Assembly (NCBI GenBank): GCA_005887685.1
Contig: VBHJ01000006.1
Location: forward strand, 1 to 40,010
Reading direction: 5' to 3'
Source of the DNA: Chloroflexota bacterium
Lineage (GTDB): Bacteria > Chloroflexota > Dormibacteria > Dormibacterales > Dormibacteraceae
DNA: 40,010 bases
Part shown: in pieces, positions 22,487 through 31,125 of the stretch
Numbering within the stretch: position 1 is the stretch's first letter
Layout: every line of letters begins with the position of its first letter
The notes under the pieces: generated by a model
The model's database searches: none
What the model was told of the DNA's origin: nothing
What the model saw: only the letters and a program-made list of their open reading frames with translations
Position numbers and translations under genes: made by a program

Positions 22487-22971
22487 CCTCCACCCGGCGA
22501 AGGCGAGGCGCCACCCCTTGCGCCGACCCTCGCGCCGCCGATCTGGATCGTGGTCGCCTTGATGCTGCCATCCGCCTGGCGCGTTCCGACGATGGTCACC
22601 GTCATGTTGTCCTTGAGGTCGGAGGTCGAGCCGGTGACCGTCTTCGAGACCTGGACGGTGTTGCCGAACACGATCTTCACGTCACAGCCCGCCGCGGTGA
22701 TCGTCAGCGACGTCGACGTCAGGTCCGTCACGGTCCCGCTGGCCACGGCGTTGCTGCCGGGCGAGGGTGATGCGGCGCCTGGGCTGGGGCACGCGGAGCC
22801 GAAGCCTCCGCCGCCGCGACCGCCTGCGAAGGCACCCTGGCCGCCGGTTCGCGAAGCCTGGTTCTGGCTCGCGGTGCTGGCGCTCACGTTGTTCTGGCCC
22901 GTCTTGTAGCCGCCGTAGAAACCACCGAGGATTCCGATGACCAGCAGCAGCGCGACGACGTATGGCTTCAC
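22483..22971 (-). CDS. Membrane-anchored secreted protein with DUF5666-like beta domain
   Basis: A 162-residue protein: one N-terminal membrane segment (PYVVALLLVIGILGGFYGG), a Ser/Asn/Gln linker, a glycine-rich stretch (GRGGGGFG) and Pro/Ser repeats. The C-terminal beta-rich domain (GTVTDLTSTSLTITAAGCDV, VQVSKTVTGSTSDLKDNMTV, GTRQADGSIKATTIQIG) resembles the OB-like DUF5666 repeat of secreted proteins. The tail is again Gly/Ser/Pro-rich. GTG 22971 has AAAGGAG nine bases upstream. Last gene of the sigma-factor/export operon, 13 bases after the permease; possibly the exported or surface partner. Function unknown. Confidence 0.65.
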   Translation of the reverse strand: MKPYVVALLLVIGILGGFYGGYKTGQNNVSASTASQNQASRTGGQGAFAGGRGGGGFGSACPSPGAASPSPGSNAVASGTVTDLTSTSLTITAAGCDVKIVFGNTVQVSKTVTGSTSDLKDNMTVTIVGTRQADGSIKATTIQIGGARVGARGGASPSPGGG

Positions 22972-22984
22972 GATTCCACTCCTT

Positions 22985-24232
22985 TCACTCGTACCTGAGG
23001 GCTTCGATCGGATGCAGACGGGCTGCCCGGTTGGCCGGATAGATGCCGAAGAAAAGTCCAATCGCAACTGAGACGCAGAAGGCGAGAACGACCGACGTCG
23101 GCGATACGACCGGGGTCGGGAAGCTCGAGCTTGCGATCGCCGGGATCTTCGGCGCCTCCATCGCGAGCAACGCTCCGAGCGCAATGCCCAGCGCCCCGCC
23201 GAGGCCGCTGAGCACCATGGCCTCGATGAGGAACTGGACGAGGATGTCACGGCGCCGCGCGCCGATCGCCTTGCGGATGCCGATCTCGCGCGTCCGCTCT
23301 GTGACGGTGACCAGCATGATGTTCATGATTCCGATGCCGCCCACGACGAGCGAGATGCCGGCGATGGCTCCGAGCACGAGGGTCAGCGCGGTGGCGATCG
23401 AGGTGGCCTGGTTCAGGATGTCCTGCTGGCTCTGCAGCTGAAAGTCGGCCTGGGTCGGATCGGAGATCTGGTGCCTGTTCAGCAGGATGGTCGTGATCTC
23501 GGTCTCGGCCTGGGTCACGGTGCCGGCGGATGAGGCCGACGCGACGATCTGGCTGATCACCTTTCCGCGGGCACCTGTTAGATACGCCCAGACCGCGGTG
23601 ATCGGTGCGACGACGACGTTGTCCTGCGAGCCCAGGCCGCTGCCGCCCTTCTGGGCGAACACGCCTATGACGCGAAAGCTCTGGCGGCTGATCTTGATCG
23701 TCTGTCCGATCGGATCCGTGCCGGCGAAGAGGTTATCCACCACGGTCTGGCCGAGCACCACGACCCGATGACGTGCGGTCACGTCGTCGTCGGTGAAGAA
23801 GGAGCCCTCGGCGACCTGGTAGTTGCGCACCTGCGGAAACGCCGGCGTCGTGCCCGTGGTCGGGGCGAAATAGTTCTGGTTGCCGTATGTGATCTGGCCT
23901 CCGGATTGCGCGATGGGGATGGCGGCGACGACGTCGGGATCCTGCTGCCGGGTGTTGAGCGCGTCGACGTCGGCCTGGGTGAGACTCTGTGCCGTGCCGA
24001 AGCCTTGCGACACGCCGCCGGAGCCGCGCGCATTCGCTGGATAGACATAGATCACGTTCGCGCCCAGCGACTGGACCTGGTTGTTGATCTGGACGCTGGC
24101 CCCGTTGCCGACCGCCACCAGAAGGATTACCGCGGTGACTCCGATCAGGATGCCGAGCATGGTCAAGGCGCTTCGCGTTCGGTTGGCGAGCAGGCCGTTG
24201 GCGGCCATGCGCAGCGCCTCGTAGAGGTTCAC
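22985..24232 (-). CDS. MacB-type ABC transporter permease (FtsX-like)
   Basis: A 415-residue membrane protein with the MacB/FtsX layout: an N-terminal membrane helix (LTMLGILIGVTAVILLVAVG), a large extracytoplasmic MacB-PCD domain (about residues 45-270) and three C-terminal helices. The cytoplasmic signature TERTREIGIRKAIGARRRDIL precedes the last helices, and the end PANRAARLHPIEALRYE is typical. These are mechanotransmission exporters that act with an ATPase and an HlyD-type adaptor on the outside. GTG 24232 overlaps the ATPase stop as GTGA. Confidence 0.9.
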   Translation of the reverse strand: MNLYEALRMAANGLLANRTRSALTMLGILIGVTAVILLVAVGNGASVQINNQVQSLGANVIYVYPANARGSGGVSQGFGTAQSLTQADVDALNTRQQDPDVVAAIPIAQSGGQITYGNQNYFAPTTGTTPAFPQVRNYQVAEGSFFTDDDVTARHRVVVLGQTVVDNLFAGTDPIGQTIKISRQSFRVIGVFAQKGGSGLGSQDNVVVAPITAVWAYLTGARGKVISQIVASASSAGTVTQAETEITTILLNRHQISDPTQADFQLQSQQDILNQATSIATALTLVLGAIAGISLVVGGIGIMNIMLVTVTERTREIGIRKAIGARRRDILVQFLIEAMVLSGLGGALGIALGALLAMEAPKIPAIASSSFPTPVVSPTSVVLAFCVSVAIGLFFGIYPANRAARLHPIEALRYE

Positions 24233-24906
24233 GCCGCGCTCCTTTCGTCGCGGACGATGCGACCATCCCGCAGCTCGACCACGCGACTCGCGAAGCGCGC
24301 GATGTCCTGCTCGTGCGTGATGAGCACGATCGTGCGCGACTGCTCGGCATTGAGCCGTGTGAGCAGCCGCATGATCTCGACGCTGGAGTTGGTGTCCAGG
24401 TTTCCCGTTGGCTCGTCGGCGAGCAGGATGGCCGGGTTGGTGACCAGGGCGCGCGCGATGGCGGCTCGCTGCTGCTGGCCGCCCGAGAGCTCAGTGGGTT
24501 GATGGTTGACACGGTCGGCAAGGCCCACCGAAACGAGCGCCTCGCGTGCCCGCGCCGACCGTCCGCCTTCACCCGCGTAGATCAAAGGCATCTCGACGTT
24601 GTGGAGCGCGGTCGTGCGGGGGATGAGGTTGTAGCTCTGGAAGACGAAACCGATCTTCTTGTTGCGGATCCGCGCGAGCTGGTCGTCGGCGAGCCTGGCG
24701 ACGTCGGTGTCATCGAGGATGTAGCGACCGCTCGTCGGCACGTCGAGGCAGCCGATGATGTTCATCAGAGTCGACTTGCCGGAGCCGCTCGCGCCCATGA
24801 TGGCGACAAAGTCGCCGCGCCCGATGTACAGGTCGATGCCCTGTAGGGCGGGCACCTCGATCCTGCCCATGCGGTAGGTCTTGGTGACTCCTTCGAGGGT
24901 GATCAC
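24229..24906 (-). CDS. MacB/LolD-type ABC transporter ATP-binding protein
   Basis: A 225-residue single-domain ATPase. Walker A is GASGSGKS (residues 38-45), the Q-loop is in FVFQSYNLIPRTTALHNVEMP, the signature is LSGGQQQRAAIARAL, Walker B is ILLADEPTGNLDT, and the switch His is in LITHEQDIA. The MacB/LolD family marker TALHNVEMPL is present. It drives the permease encoded next. GTG 24906 overlaps the adaptor stop as GTGA, so adaptor, ATPase and permease are translated as a coupled set. Confidence 0.92.
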   Translation of the reverse strand: MITLEGVTKTYRMGRIEVPALQGIDLYIGRGDFVAIMGASGSGKSTLMNIIGCLDVPTSGRYILDDTDVARLADDQLARIRNKKIGFVFQSYNLIPRTTALHNVEMPLIYAGEGGRSARAREALVSVGLADRVNHQPTELSGGQQQRAAIARALVTNPAILLADEPTGNLDTNSSVEIMRLLTRLNAEQSRTIVLITHEQDIARFASRVVELRDGRIVRDERSAA

Positions 24907-26546
24907 CCGCCGCCGCCGACGCGAACTCCGCCACCGCCGAGCCCGCGGGTGCTACCGCTGCCGGTGCCGCCCGAGACTCGAACGGTGGGGATGACGATCT
25001 GCTCGCCGTCGTTCAGGCCGCCGGTCACCTCGGTGAACTGGTCGCCGACCACGCCGGTGTCGATCGGGGTCTGGACCTGCTGACCGCCGGCGTAGACGAG
25101 GACGAAGGCCTGCCCGGCGGTGTGCGTGACTGCAAGGTTGGGGACCGTCAGCGCATTCGTCGCCTTGCTCACGGTGACCGTCGCGTTCGCGGTCATGCCC
25201 TGCTTCAGCGAAGGGTCGGCCTGGTTGAGGTTGATGGTGGCGTAGTAGTTGACGACTCCGCTCGACACTGTCGCCGCGCTGGCGACCGCGATGATGTGAC
25301 CGCTGATCGTCAGGTTGGGCACGGCGTCAAACGTCACCTGCGCGTCCTGGTTGAAAGCGACCCGCGATGCATCCGATTCGGCGAACGGGACGACCACCTC
25401 GAGGCCGCTGACGTTGCCGATGACCATGAAGGCGTTGGAGGCGGCGCTCGTAGGCAGGGGAGCCTGGCTGCCGGGGGCCTCGGGCGTGGCTCCGCCGCCG
25501 GGTGAGGCGGTTTCCCCGACCACGCCGGTGATGCTGTTCACCTGGCCGTCCATCGGCGAGACGAGCGTCGTGTTGTTGAGGTTCTGCTGCGCCGTGTCGA
25601 CTGACGCCTGGGCGTTCAGGACCTGGGCTTTCGCGGATGCGATCTGGTTGGGTTTGCTCTCGGTCTGCGTGCTGAGCTGGTCCTGCGCGCCCTTCAAGGA
25701 CGCGGCCGCCTGGTTGATGCTGCGCTGGCCGCTGGTCTTGTCGCTTTGCTGCTTGGCCGTGTCCGCGGTGAGCTTGCTCCGGTCCACGGTGACCTGACCA
25801 GCGTCCACGTTCACCTTGCCCTGGTCGACGGTCACGGCGCTCTGTGCGGTGGAAACCGCGGTGAACTCGCTGAGGCATTGGGGCGAGTAGGCGGCGAATG
25901 CGACCCCCTTGCATGTGAGGTCGTTGTTGAAGGTGGCGAGCGCGGTCTGCAGCGTCGCCTTGTCGGTGTTGAGCTGCTGCAGGTCCTGCTGGTAGAGCAG
26001 GCTGTTGCTGAGCACCGCCTGGTCGTTGGTGAGCTGGTTCTGGTCGGCGCTGACCTGCGTTGCGTCCTGGGAGTTGGTCAGGTTGACCTGGGCGACCGCG
26101 TCGTTGTAGCTCTGTTGCGCGGTGCTCACGTTGTCCTGCAGCTGTGCGACCTGGTTTTGCGTCAGCGGCGTCTGCACCGACTGCAGGTTGGACTGCGCGG
26201 TGGCGAGATTGGCCTCGGCCTGGGTGAGTGCGTTTTGCTCGGCCGTGGAGTCGATCGCGGCCAGCTGCTGCCCTGCGGAGACGTGGTCGCCGACGTGGAC
26301 GTCGATCTCGGTCAGCGTGCCCGCGACCTTGAAGTTCACGTTGGACTGCTGCTGCGGCTCGACGTTGCCGGTGCCCGTGATGCTGGCGGTCACGTTGCGC
26401 CGGACGACCGTGTACAGGTTCAGCGAGCTGGCCGCGCTCTTGCTGGGCACGAACATGTCGCGGTAGATCAGGGTGCCCAGGACCAGGGCGATGATCGCCA
26501 GGCCGGCAACCACCAGGCGCGTTCTGCTCAATAATCCAATCAACAC
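24903..26546 (-). CDS. HlyD/MacA-like efflux adaptor with long coiled-coil hairpin
   Basis: About 547 residues: one N-terminal membrane helix (LVVAGLAIIALVLGTLIY), a biotinyl-lipoyl half-motif (GTLTEIDVHVGDHVSAGQQLAAID), then an unusually long Gln/Asn/Ala-rich coiled-coil hairpin (about residues 105-320). The second lipoyl half (TTLVSPMDGQVNSITGVVGE) and beta-barrel and membrane-proximal domains follow, ending in a Gly-rich tail. It links the MacB-type permease to the outside; no TolC-like gene is nearby. The start is set at GTG 26546, eight bases after GGAGG; TTG 26552 is too close to that site. Confidence 0.88.
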   Translation of the reverse strand: MLIGLLSRTRLVVAGLAIIALVLGTLIYRDMFVPSKSAASSLNLYTVVRRNVTASITGTGNVEPQQQSNVNFKVAGTLTEIDVHVGDHVSAGQQLAAIDSTAEQNALTQAEANLATAQSNLQSVQTPLTQNQVAQLQDNVSTAQQSYNDAVAQVNLTNSQDATQVSADQNQLTNDQAVLSNSLLYQQDLQQLNTDKATLQTALATFNNDLTCKGVAFAAYSPQCLSEFTAVSTAQSAVTVDQGKVNVDAGQVTVDRSKLTADTAKQQSDKTSGQRSINQAAASLKGAQDQLSTQTESKPNQIASAKAQVLNAQASVDTAQQNLNNTTLVSPMDGQVNSITGVVGETASPGGGATPEAPGSQAPLPTSAASNAFMVIGNVSGLEVVVPFAESDASRVAFNQDAQVTFDAVPNLTISGHIIAVASAATVSSGVVNYYATINLNQADPSLKQGMTANATVTVSKATNALTVPNLAVTHTAGQAFVLVYAGGQQVQTPIDTGVVGDQFTEVTGGLNDGEQIVIPTVRVSGGTGSGSTRGLGGGGVRVGGGG

Positions 26547-26569
26547 AATCAATTCCTCCGGTCAGCGAT

Positions 26570-27334
26570 TTACCAATCGAGATCGACGAAAGACCAGCTG
26601 CCCGCGGAACCAAAGCGCGTCACGACCGCCAGTCCGATCCCGGCCATCGCGACCGCCGCGAGCGTGAAGACACCTGCGTACGGGATCACGGCCAGGTCGA
26701 AGACGACCAACGCGCCGGCCAGCGCCGCGATGAGCGGGTGGACGTTCGGAAGCTTTAGCCGTCGATGCAGCAGGCGGCCGATCGCAAGCGAGATGCAGGC
26801 GATGCCAAAGAGGCCGGCCACCAGCGCAACGAGCAACACGAGCGGGACCACCGCGAGAAACAGCAGAGTGAAACGCAGCAGCGTGACGGACGCAAGGGTC
26901 AACAGGACCATGACGATTCCTGCGCCAAGCGCTATCTCGGCCCCGCGCCTTGCCTCGAGGCGCTCTACGGCGTTGCGAGCCCGCGTCGGAAATACGACTA
27001 GGGCGGCCAGTGCGAGCAGGACCAGGCCGGCGCCGTTGCTGAGAAAGGCGCGCAGCGCCTGGTAGGGGCTGATCGGGCCCAGGCCCCCAATGGGGAAGTC
27101 GAAGATGAGGCGGTCGCCGACGCGGCTGCGGTCGAAGCGGAATGTCTGCGCCTGGTCGGGCGCCGGCCTGGCCCAGGTGGTGGGTCCGACGATGGCTTGG
27201 GCCAGCGGGTTCGGCCAGCGGTTGCCGGCCGAGATGTCCGCGACCGCCAGCAGGATGCCGGCCACGGCAAGGACACCGATCAGGATGGCCCACCCATAGC
27301 GGCGGACGGATCGGTTCGAGGTGGGATCGCTCAC
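26570..27334 (-). CDS. Multi-pass membrane protein of unknown function
   Basis: A 254-residue membrane protein. The first membrane helix (YGWAILIGVLAVAGILLAVA) is followed by an extracytoplasmic segment of about 80 residues (NRWPNPLAQAIVGPTTWARP to LIFDFPIGGLGPISPYQ). About five or six hydrophobic helices follow, with LLHRRLKLPNVHPLIA between two of them. GTG 27334 overlaps the anti-sigma stop as GTGA. It sits between the sigma/anti-sigma pair and the export genes, 23 bases before the adaptor, so it may belong to the sensing or export machinery. No family is recognised. Confidence 0.65.
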   Translation of the reverse strand: MSDPTSNRSVRRYGWAILIGVLAVAGILLAVADISAGNRWPNPLAQAIVGPTTWARPAPDQAQTFRFDRSRVGDRLIFDFPIGGLGPISPYQALRAFLSNGAGLVLLALAALVVFPTRARNAVERLEARRGAEIALGAGIVMVLLTLASVTLLRFTLLFLAVVPLVLLVALVAGLFGIACISLAIGRLLHRRLKLPNVHPLIAALAGALVVFDLAVIPYAGVFTLAAVAMAGIGLAVVTRFGSAGSWSFVDLDW

Positions 27335-27870
27335 ACCCGGCGGCGAGTCGGCATCGCACCCGGAGCCATCTGGACGAGGATCGAGAGGTGATAGGCGGCG
27401 ATCGCGGTCAGTGCGATGAGCGCGAGCAGCAAGAGGACGTCGACTGGCGGCACGCTGGGCATCGGACCGGCCCCGGAACCCCATCCGGCAAGGCCTTGCA
27501 GATCGCCGAATATCCCGTCTGCGATCGAGCCGAGTCCATCGAGGCCGGACAGGTACCAGAGGATGAACGAGGCGAGGATCGCCTCAGGAGCGAGGAGCGT
27601 CCAGGCCCGGCGATCGCTTGCGCGCGACGGGGCGATCGCCTGCATGACGTCGGCCGTCAGCGACTCACTTGGCGGTGGCGAGGTGAGTGCTTTCAGCCGG
27701 AATGGGACTGAAGCGGCCTGGTGGTGCTGGCGCCTGCAGTCGGCGCAACCGGCCAGGTGGTTTCGCACCTGGTCTGCTCGCATCGCGTCGTCTCGCGCGA
27801 GGTCGCCGTCGACGTAGGACTCGAGTAGGACGCGTACGCGCGCGCACGCGAGGGCGTTGGGTTCGGTCAT
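27331..27870 (-). CDS. Membrane anti-sigma factor with zf-HC2 (ZAS) domain
   Basis: A 179-residue protein. The N-terminal zinc-binding anti-sigma domain has C9 and the H38-LAG-C42-AD-C45 motif (Hx3Cx2C), which holds the cognate sigma factor inactive. Two hydrophobic segments follow (AILASFILWYLSGL about 97-110, VDVLLLLALIALTAIAAYHL about 144-163), separated by a Gly-rich loop. ATG 27870 overlaps the sigma stop as ATGA, the usual sigma/anti-sigma arrangement. Confidence 0.85.
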   Translation of the reverse strand: MTEPNALACARVRVLLESYVDGDLARDDAMRADQVRNHLAGCADCRRQHHQAASVPFRLKALTSPPPSESLTADVMQAIAPSRASDRRAWTLLAPEAILASFILWYLSGLDGLGSIADGIFGDLQGLAGWGSGAGPMPSVPPVDVLLLLALIALTAIAAYHLSILVQMAPGAMPTRRRV

Positions 27871-28451
27871 CTCGATTCCTGGAATTCCTCCGCCTCCGCG
27901 AGCGAGTTGCGCAACTGCGCGCGGGCGCGGTGGAGGCGGGACTTGATTGCCGGGACCGTGAGGTTGAGGGTCTGGCTCACCTGCTCGAGCGAGAGGTCGG
28001 CGTAATAGTGGAGAAGGATGGGCAGGCGGTAGGCGGGGTCGAGCTGCGACAGAGCCTCGACCAGCGCGGGATCGTGGGTTCGAGTGGCGCTGTTCGGATC
28101 GGCTACTTCAGCTGAGGGCTCGGTTGGTATGGGCACGCGCTTGCGGCGGTAGTTGATGGTCGTGTTGGCGGCGAGCTTCCAGAACCAGGGCTCAAACGGC
28201 CGCTCGGAGTCATAGCGCGCGAGGTTGCGGAAGAGCTTGACGAAGATCTCCTGGGCCAGGTCGTGGGCTTCCTCCGTATCTCTCAGGTGTTGGTAGGCGA
28301 AGCCGTAGACGCGGCGCTGGAGGCGGCGGATGAGCTCCTCGAAGGCGCCGAGGTCGCCGCCGGTTGCCTGGCGGATGAGCTGCCCGGCGGCGATGCTCTG
28401 CCCGGCATCGCTGCTCATCGCACGCGGGTCGACGGCGGCCACCGCATTCAT
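27867..28451 (-). CDS. ECF-type RNA polymerase sigma factor
   Basis: A 194-residue extracytoplasmic-function sigma-70 factor. Region 2 (about residues 25-95) contains YQHLRDTEEAHDLAQEIFVKLFRN and RPFEPWFWKLAANTTINYRRK. Region 4 (about 130-185) contains LPILLHYYADLSLEQVSQTL and the helix-turn-helix TVPAIKSRLHRARAQL. ATG 28451 has GAGG at a suitable distance; GTG 28454 is one codon upstream. A GGAACT on the same strand (28514-28509) resembles an ECF -35 box and would allow autoregulation, but the -10 is unclear. It heads the operon with its anti-sigma, a membrane protein and the MacB-type exporter. Confidence 0.88.
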   Translation of the reverse strand: MNAVAAVDPRAMSSDAGQSIAAGQLIRQATGGDLGAFEELIRRLQRRVYGFAYQHLRDTEEAHDLAQEIFVKLFRNLARYDSERPFEPWFWKLAANTTINYRRKRVPIPTEPSAEVADPNSATRTHDPALVEALSQLDPAYRLPILLHYYADLSLEQVSQTLNLTVPAIKSRLHRARAQLRNSLAEAEEFQESR

Positions 28452-28525
28452 CACACCCTCACTACCCAGGCTTGGAATTCCCGGTTTCGAGGCTGTGAAT
28501 TTGCTGGGAGTTCCAGCCGGAGTGT

Positions 28526-28567
28526 TTGTGTTGGTATATCAACATGGTAATATTCCAAATGGAATAT
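28526..28567 (+). promoter_or_regulatory. padR promoter with operator-like palindrome over the start codon
   Basis: TTGTGT (28526-28531), a 16-base spacer and TAATAT (28548-28553) form a good promoter. The perfect inverted repeat ATATTCC-AAAT-GGAATAT (28550-28567, 7-bp arms) overlaps the -10 and runs into ATG 28566. A second short repeat, GTTG-N6-CAAC (28530-28543), lies in the spacer. A PadR dimer bound here would block its own and the exporter's transcription. Confidence 0.6.
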
Positions 28568-29195
28568 GACCGACACGATCTCGGTGGACGTATCTCCTCT
28601 TGCGCTTTCCATCCTCGAGCTGCTGAGCGAGCGGCCGATGCACCCCTATGAGCTCGCCGCCACGATGCGGAGCCGGCATCATGACGAGTTCATCCGGTTG
28701 AACTTCGGATCGCTTTACCACACGGTGGAGGTCCTCGAGCGGAACGGATGGATCGTCTCGGCCGAGCGTGAGAAGGAAGGTGGCCGCCCAGAGCGGACGA
28801 TCTACAGGCTGACCGACTCAGGCCGCAAGGTCTTGCTCCTGACGGTCGGCGAGATCCTCGCCGAACCGCGGCGCGAGTATTTGCATTTCTCTGCCGGCCT
28901 GATGTTCATGCACCATCTCGAGCCAACTGTCGCGGCGGAGAAGCTCGAGCACCGTGCACAAGCTCTACACGCACTCATCACCAAACTTTCACACCTTCTT
29001 GATGAGCTGCTGGCGAGCGGCCACACGCGCCTCACTCTCATCGAGCTGGAGCACAAGATTGCGCTCCTGGAAGGCGAGCGCGGGTGGGTGCGAAAGATCG
29101 CCAAAGGGATCACCGACGGAAAGTTGGAGTGGAGGGCCGGCATTGACGCAGGCGATGAAAGGTTGAGGAGGAAACATGGCAAAAGCGCGCACTAA
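28566..29195 (+). CDS. PadR family transcriptional regulator
   Basis: A 209-residue PadR regulator: N-terminal winged helix (LALSILELLSERPMHPYELAATMRSR, GSLYHTVEVLERNGWIVSAER, RTIYRLTDSGR) and a C-terminal helical dimerisation part (Vir_C-like, about residues 100-195). PadR proteins repress drug-efflux or detoxification genes and are released by the drug. It overlaps the DHA2 exporter gene by 20 bases, so one transcript would carry both. An 18-bp palindrome over its start supports autorepression. Confidence 0.9.
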   Translation: MTDTISVDVSPLALSILELLSERPMHPYELAATMRSRHHDEFIRLNFGSLYHTVEVLERNGWIVSAEREKEGGRPERTIYRLTDSGRKVLLLTVGEILAEPRREYLHFSAGLMFMHHLEPTVAAEKLEHRAQALHALITKLSHLLDELLASGHTRLTLIELEHKIALLEGERGWVRKIAKGITDGKLEWRAGIDAGDERLRRKHGKSAH

Positions 29196-30810
29196 TCCCT
29201 GGCTTGTACTGGTTGTTTTGACGACAGGCTTTTTCATGATCCTGCTCGACACCACGATCGTGAACGTGGCGATCCCGGCGATGAGCAGCAACACCAAGGA
29301 CGGCCTCAACACGACGCTGGATCAGATCCTCTGGGTGCTCAACGCCTACATCCTTGTTTATGCCGTGCTGCTGATCACGGCAGGTCGCCTGGGCGATTTG
29401 TTTGGCCAGCGCAACATCTTCGCGATCGGCCTTTTCGTCTTCACGGCGGCCTCTGCCCTGTGTGGCTTTTCTCAGAATGCCGGTGAGCTGATCGCATTCA
29501 GGATCCTGCAGGGGGTCGGTGGTGCGCTCTTGACTCCGCAGACGCTCGCGATCCTGACCTCGATCTTTCCGCCCGAGCGCCGGGGGGCGGCATTCGGGGT
29601 CTGGGGCGGCGTGGCGGGCCTCGCCACGGTGGCTGGACCCACGGTCGGCGGCGCGATCATCACCTACATCAACTGGCGCTGGATCTTCTTCATCAATGTT
29701 CCGATCGGAATCGCTGCGCTGGTCGCCACCTTCCTGGTCATCCCCGACCTGCGCCCAGGTCGGCATCACGGCTGGGACCTGCCCGGAATTTTCATTGCGA
29801 CGGCCGGGCTCTTTGCGATCGTCTTCGGTCTGATCGAGGGCCAACGCTACAGCTGGGGCCAGATCGAGTCGTACGGCGTGACCATCCCCGAGGTCATCGG
29901 AGCCGGAGTCGTTCTGATCGTCCTGTTCCTCATCTGGGAGCGATTCCAGACCGAACCCCTACTGCCGTTGTCGCTGTTCGCTGACCGGAACTTCGCGGTG
30001 GCCAACTGGATCGCGGCCGCGATCAGCTTCGGCATGCTCAGCATGTTCCTTCCCTTCACCATCTACCTCCAGTCGGTCCGCGGCTTTTCCGCCCTCGTCG
30101 CGGGCCTCACTCTGGCGCCGATGTCGGTCACGTCGATGTTCACCGCTCCGTTCGCCGGCAGGCTGTCGGATCGAATCGGCGGCAAGTACATCCTGATGAC
30201 GGGCATCAGCCTGTTTACCATCGGCATGGCCAGCATCGCGCTGGTCGCTGGGCCAGATTCGACATGGATCAACTTCCTCGCGCCGGCAATCATCGCGGGC
30301 GCGGGAATGGGCATGACCTTCGCCCCGATGACAACTGTCGCAATGCGCAACATCGAGCCGCGCATAGCGGGCTCAGCGTCGGCTGTTCTGAACACCATTC
30401 GCCAGCTTGGTGCGGCGATCGGAAGCGCGGTCGTCGGCGCTCTCCTCCAGAACCAGCTGGCGACCACCCTGCACGACCAGGCGGTGAGCCATGCGGCAGC
30501 GCTTCCGGCGGCGTTTCGCGATCAATTCGTGGCAGCCTTCAGCAACGTTTCCTCCAGGGGCTTCGAGATCGGCTCTGGCGAGAGCGGGGCGAAGTTGCCC
30601 GCCGGCATTCCACCCGCGGTGGCGCAGCAGGTGTCGGCGATCGCCCATGACGTTTTCGTGAGCGCCTACATCGACGCGATGAAGCACACGATGATCGTGC
30701 CGATCGTGTTCCTCGCGTTCACTGCGCTGACCGCGCTGTTGATCAAGCGCCGCGCGCGGCCTGCCGCCGCGGAGCAGCCGCGCGAAGAGTACCGGGCGGC
30801 AGCGAGCTGA
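29176..30810 (+). CDS. DHA2 family (14-TM) multidrug MFS exporter, EmrB/QacA type
   Basis: A 544-residue proton-driven drug exporter. Motif D1 LDTTIVNVAIPAM lies in TM1, motif A GRLGDLFGQRN in loop 2-3, motif C GLATVAGPTVGGAI in TM5 and WRWIFFINVPIG in TM6, all typical of DHA2. About 14 hydrophobic segments are visible. An extracytoplasmic loop before the last helix is longer than usual (about residues 430-490). ATG 29176 has a strong GAGGAGG site inside the padR gene. The substrate range is unknown. Confidence 0.92.
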   Translation: MAKARTNPWLVLVVLTTGFFMILLDTTIVNVAIPAMSSNTKDGLNTTLDQILWVLNAYILVYAVLLITAGRLGDLFGQRNIFAIGLFVFTAASALCGFSQNAGELIAFRILQGVGGALLTPQTLAILTSIFPPERRGAAFGVWGGVAGLATVAGPTVGGAIITYINWRWIFFINVPIGIAALVATFLVIPDLRPGRHHGWDLPGIFIATAGLFAIVFGLIEGQRYSWGQIESYGVTIPEVIGAGVVLIVLFLIWERFQTEPLLPLSLFADRNFAVANWIAAAISFGMLSMFLPFTIYLQSVRGFSALVAGLTLAPMSVTSMFTAPFAGRLSDRIGGKYILMTGISLFTIGMASIALVAGPDSTWINFLAPAIIAGAGMGMTFAPMTTVAMRNIEPRIAGSASAVLNTIRQLGAAIGSAVVGALLQNQLATTLHDQAVSHAAALPAAFRDQFVAAFSNVSSRGFEIGSGESGAKLPAGIPPAVAQQVSAIAHDVFVSAYIDAMKHTMIVPIVFLAFTALTALLIKRRARPAAAEQPREEYRAAAS

Positions 30811-30813
30811 GAC

Positions 30814-30836
30814 GACGCCTCTAGCTCAGAGGCGTC
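30814..30836. terminator. Bidirectional hairpin between DHA2 exporter and second GlsB-like gene
   Basis: A perfect 9-bp inverted repeat GACGCCTCT / AGAGGCGTC with an AGCTC loop begins four bases after the exporter stop and spans the stop codon of the convergent GlsB-like gene. No T-tract follows in either direction. It most likely ends both transcripts. Confidence 0.55.
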
Positions 30837-31125
30837 CGCTCGATACCAGCTTCAAAACCGCGAGCAGAACCGCGGCCCCGATGAACGCAACCACGAGGCT
30901 GCCCCAGAACCCGACTGTGCCGGTCGCCCCAAAGAGCGCGCTGAGGAGGAAGCCGCCGATGATGGCTCCCGCCACTCCAACCACGATGTCGGCGATGCAG
31001 CCGAAACCTCGGCCGGCCACAACGCGCGCCGCGATCGCGCCGGCGATGAGGCCCACCACGATCCAGGCCAGCCATGAACCCGGGTCGAGGTTCAGCCGCC
31101 CCGCCAGGACAACGTCAGCAATCAT
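30826..31125 (-). CDS. GlsB/YeaQ/YmgE-like small membrane protein (second copy)
   Basis: A 99-residue protein with three or four Gly-rich hydrophobic segments (WLAWIVVGLIAGAIAARVV, CIADIVVGVAGAIIGGFLL, SLVVAFIGAAVLLAVLKLV). It aligns over its length with the protein at 9925-10245, including the D-x-x-L-x-W start and the AFIGAA helix. Role unknown; members are often stress-induced. ATG 31125 overlaps the lipase stop as ATGA. A terminator-like hairpin covers its stop codon. Confidence 0.75.
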   Translation of the reverse strand: MIADVVLAGRLNLDPGSWLAWIVVGLIAGAIAARVVAGRGFGCIADIVVGVAGAIIGGFLLSALFGATGTVGFWGSLVVAFIGAAVLLAVLKLVSSGRL

